This document shows, piece by piece, positions 40,691 to 41,843 of a stretch of 41,843 bases of DNA. Both the position numbers and the translations under genes were made by a program. Source of the DNA: Candidatus Poribacteria bacterium (GTDB taxonomy: Bacteria > Poribacteria > WGA-4E > WGA-3G); assembly GCA_022826805.1 (NCBI GenBank), contig JAJDUH010000046.1, forward strand, positions 1 through 41,843, in the 5' to 3' direction. How positions within the stretch are numbered: position 1 is the stretch's first letter; each line of letters begins with the position of its first letter. Below the pieces are notes generated by a model, which saw only the letters and a list, made by a program, of their open reading frames with translations, ran no database searches and was not told the DNA's origin.

Positions 40691-40816
40691 TTGCATATCA
40701 GAATTAAGTTTGTGCATCAATTCAACATGTTTTCTGATAGCATCAAACTTCTGTCTCTCAATAGAAGATAACCGAGATAATTCGAGGTTGATGATTTCAA
40801 ATTGTTTATCAGTCAT
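40667..40816 (-). CDS. 49-aa helical protein
   Basis: It reads MTDKQFEIINLELSRLSSIE then RQKFDAIRKHVELMHKLNSD and MQKATRQIR: an amphipathic coiled-coil-like helix without Cys or membrane segment. The ribosome site is weak (AAGGA well upstream, GGGATG nearer). Codon pattern and length fit a real small gene between the terminator at 40851 and the structured region. It could be a small regulator, but no family is known to me. Confidence 0.5.
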   Translation of the reverse strand: MTDKQFEIINLELSRLSSIERQKFDAIRKHVELMHKLNSDMQKATRQIR

Positions 40817-40850
40817 GATTGTTTACATCCCATTCCTTATCGGGAATTTT

Positions 40851-40878
40851 AAAAGCGAGTGTTTAGCCACTCGCTTTT
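40851..40878. terminator. Bidirectional hairpin between two minus-strand genes
   Basis: AAAAGCGAGTG-tttagc-CACTCGCTTTT, a perfect 11-bp stem ending in four T on both strands. It most likely ends the 174-aa gene (40911-41435). Confidence 0.75.
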
Positions 40879-40910
40879 AATTTTAACATACAACTAATAG
40901 AAAAACAAAT

Positions 40911-41435
40911 TTATTTATCACGGCAGTCATAATAGTAATAGAGACCCAGTTGATTCATGAATATCCTCTCAAGTAATTCAAAGTTTTTACGCATCCATTC
41001 ATATAGTTCGTTGCAAACAGGTTTATCCTTAATATTAATATCCCTCCTAAACAATCCTGCACTAAGAAAATTCTGCCTTTCCATCCATTGAAAATCATCA
41101 TTAAAATGTTTTTCTATGGAATTGTTGTGAAACTTCAACATTTCATAAATATTGTTTAATTTGCAGTTTAATTGTATTTTAATACTTAGGTGTCCCTTAT
41201 CAGGATTAAGTATGCCTACTAAGAATATATCACGAAAATTATTTTCTCCGAATTTTTCAATGCCAAATTCGAATCCAGAATATGACGTCTCATTGTATTT
41301 ATCATACAATTCATTAGGTTTGTACAGAGACCCAAAATGGATTAATGAACTTTTTTGTTCGTGAATATAATCTCTAAATCCAGACCAAAATTCTTCATGT
41401 GGTGGATCCTGAAATTTTTTGCCAAATAACGCCAT
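40911..41435 (-). CDS. DUF4268-like protein of unknown function (174 aa)
   Basis: It begins MALFGKKFQDPPHEEFWSGF and has a hydrophobic strand (RDIFLVGILN; HLSIKIQLN) and a helical half with many aromatic residues (HFNDDFQWMERQNFLSAGLF; LYEWMRKNFELLERIF). The order E-x-F-W at the start, IYEML...IEKHF and W-x-x-x-[NH]FELLE at the end recalls the DUF4268 family, whose role is unknown; the match is by eye. GGAGGAG lies eight bases before ATG 41435, which decides against TTG 41450. It is AT-rich, as is the neighbourhood, and ends at a strong terminator. Confidence 0.6.
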   Translation of the reverse strand: MALFGKKFQDPPHEEFWSGFRDYIHEQKSSLIHFGSLYKPNELYDKYNETSYSGFEFGIEKFGENNFRDIFLVGILNPDKGHLSIKIQLNCKLNNIYEMLKFHNNSIEKHFNDDFQWMERQNFLSAGLFRRDINIKDKPVCNELYEWMRKNFELLERIFMNQLGLYYYYDCRDK

Positions 41436-41513
41436 ATCTGACTCCTCCAATTATAATAACTCAGGTAGGGATGTGCGCCCTTGCAGCCTCATATCTTGCG
41501 CCTGAGCTGTTGA

Positions 41514-41705
41514 TTACTTACGTTTCTTGAATTCGCTCCAAGTGGTTATTTTTTTTGTTTTTGATAAACTTGGAGCAGCTGATGTAATTGCTTCAACCGC
41601 TTTTAATTTGACTAACAACAGATCTAACTCATCAGTAATACCATCATTGTTAACATCGGTATCATAAGTTAGTGTACTTTGCATAGCAGCTCGTACAAGT
41701 AAAAC
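41514..41705 (-). pseudogene. C-terminal dockerin-like fragment with TTW tail, cut by an IS
   Basis: The frame is open from the IS3 border (41705) through MQSTLTYDTDVNNDGITDEL and DLLLVKLKAVEAIT to KTKKITTWSEFKKRK, stop at 41516-41514. DVNNDGITDELDLLLV is an EF-hand/dockerin calcium loop (D-x-N-x-D-G-x-x-x-x-x-D), and ITTWSEFK resembles the tail of other secreted proteins here. The N-terminal body has been separated by the IS. Confidence 0.7.
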
Positions 41706-41843
41706 TGAAGTGCCACCGTTTATTCAGACCACTTTTTCGCAAATTTAATCCAAGTTTTGTTGCTCGAATTCCATAGGTGTCAAATACCCTAACGCCGAAT
41801 GTGGGCGTTTGAGATTATAGACGTGTGTGATAAAATGCCCAAT
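41706..41843 (-). mobile_element. 3' end of an IS3-family element
   Basis: Bases 41843-41745 on the minus strand encode IGHFITHVYNLKRPHSALGY then LTPMEFEQQNLD and stop, the typical end of the IS3 DDE transposase (VYNxKRxHSxLGYLxPxxFE). The element runs off the window. Its outer end is probably TGAAGTGCCACC at 41706, as IS3 ends often start with TGAAGTG. Confidence 0.85.

Noticed and set aside
1..41843. tRNA or rRNA genes
   Set aside because: Looking for the TTC-rich T-arm, CCA-type acceptor pairing or conserved rRNA segments, I found none on either strand.

Overview
This 41.8-kb window looks like one contig of a bacterial genome of the Candidatus Poribacteria type. This is inferred from the gene mix, not from a marker gene: a sulfatase, TolB-, LamG-, Kelch- and Asp-box-rich proteins, dockerin and FlgD-like C-termini, ECF sigma factors fused to beta-propellers, ABC-2 permeases, a recurrent C-terminal tail built on T-T-W-G-x-[IV]-K, and palindromic intergenic repeats. 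Both ends lie in insertion-sequence fragments (IS630-type at the left, IS3-type at the right), so the contig probably stops where the assembly met repeats.

Layout. 1-1.4 kb: the end of an IS630 transposase joined to a beheaded ParA gene, then an intact HEPN-motif gene. 1.4-4.7 kb: sulfatase, M28-type membrane peptidase and mobA. 4.8-15.1 kb: secreted TolB-like protein, ECF sigma factor-TM-Kelch fusion, ECF sigma factor-Asp-box fusion, LamG protein and two ABC-2 permeases. A second such module at 24-28.7 kb holds an ABC-2 permease and an ECF-TM-Asp-box fusion. The first gene of each module follows the same bipartite promoter-like element. No ABC ATPase gene is visible for any permease.

15.3-23.8 kb: a minus-strand metal cluster that reads as a zinc-acquisition system. 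It encodes a small His/Cys-rich membrane protein, His-rich lipoprotein, ZnuD-like TonB receptor, MerC-like protein, TroA/ZnuA-type binding lipoprotein, a 2Fe-2S ferredoxin-like protein, an 86-aa CxxxxCPP protein, a COG0523/CobW GTPase and a WD40 protein. It begins with a consensus sigma70 promoter (TTGACA-N17-TATAAT) and a Fur-family-like operator. Relics lie around it: an Asp-box gene fragment (23.84 kb), a MerC fragment (28.7 kb) and a FlgD-like C-terminal fragment (18.6 kb), which record past duplication and rearrangement.

28.9-31.1 kb: moeA and an amidohydrolase-like gene. 31.3-36.5 kb: small coiled-coil/TM proteins, a frameshifted gene, a ParB-like protein, a PD-(D/E)xK-like fragment and an AT-rich 879-aa secreted HExxH protein with a FlgD-like C-terminus. 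36.5-41.8 kb: a possible group II intron scrap, an unknown gene behind a structured leader, an Rpn/PD-(D/E)xK protein, a TnpB element without TnpA but with an omega-RNA-like 3' end, a compact AT-rich locus with three sigma70-like promoters, long hairpins and a 53-aa membrane peptide (possible type I toxin-antitoxin-like unit), small genes, and a dockerin gene cut by an IS3 element.

The most promising points are the sigma-propeller/permease modules with their shared promoter element, the zinc operon with operator, the shared C-terminal tail, and the small RNA/peptide locus at 40.27-40.82 kb.
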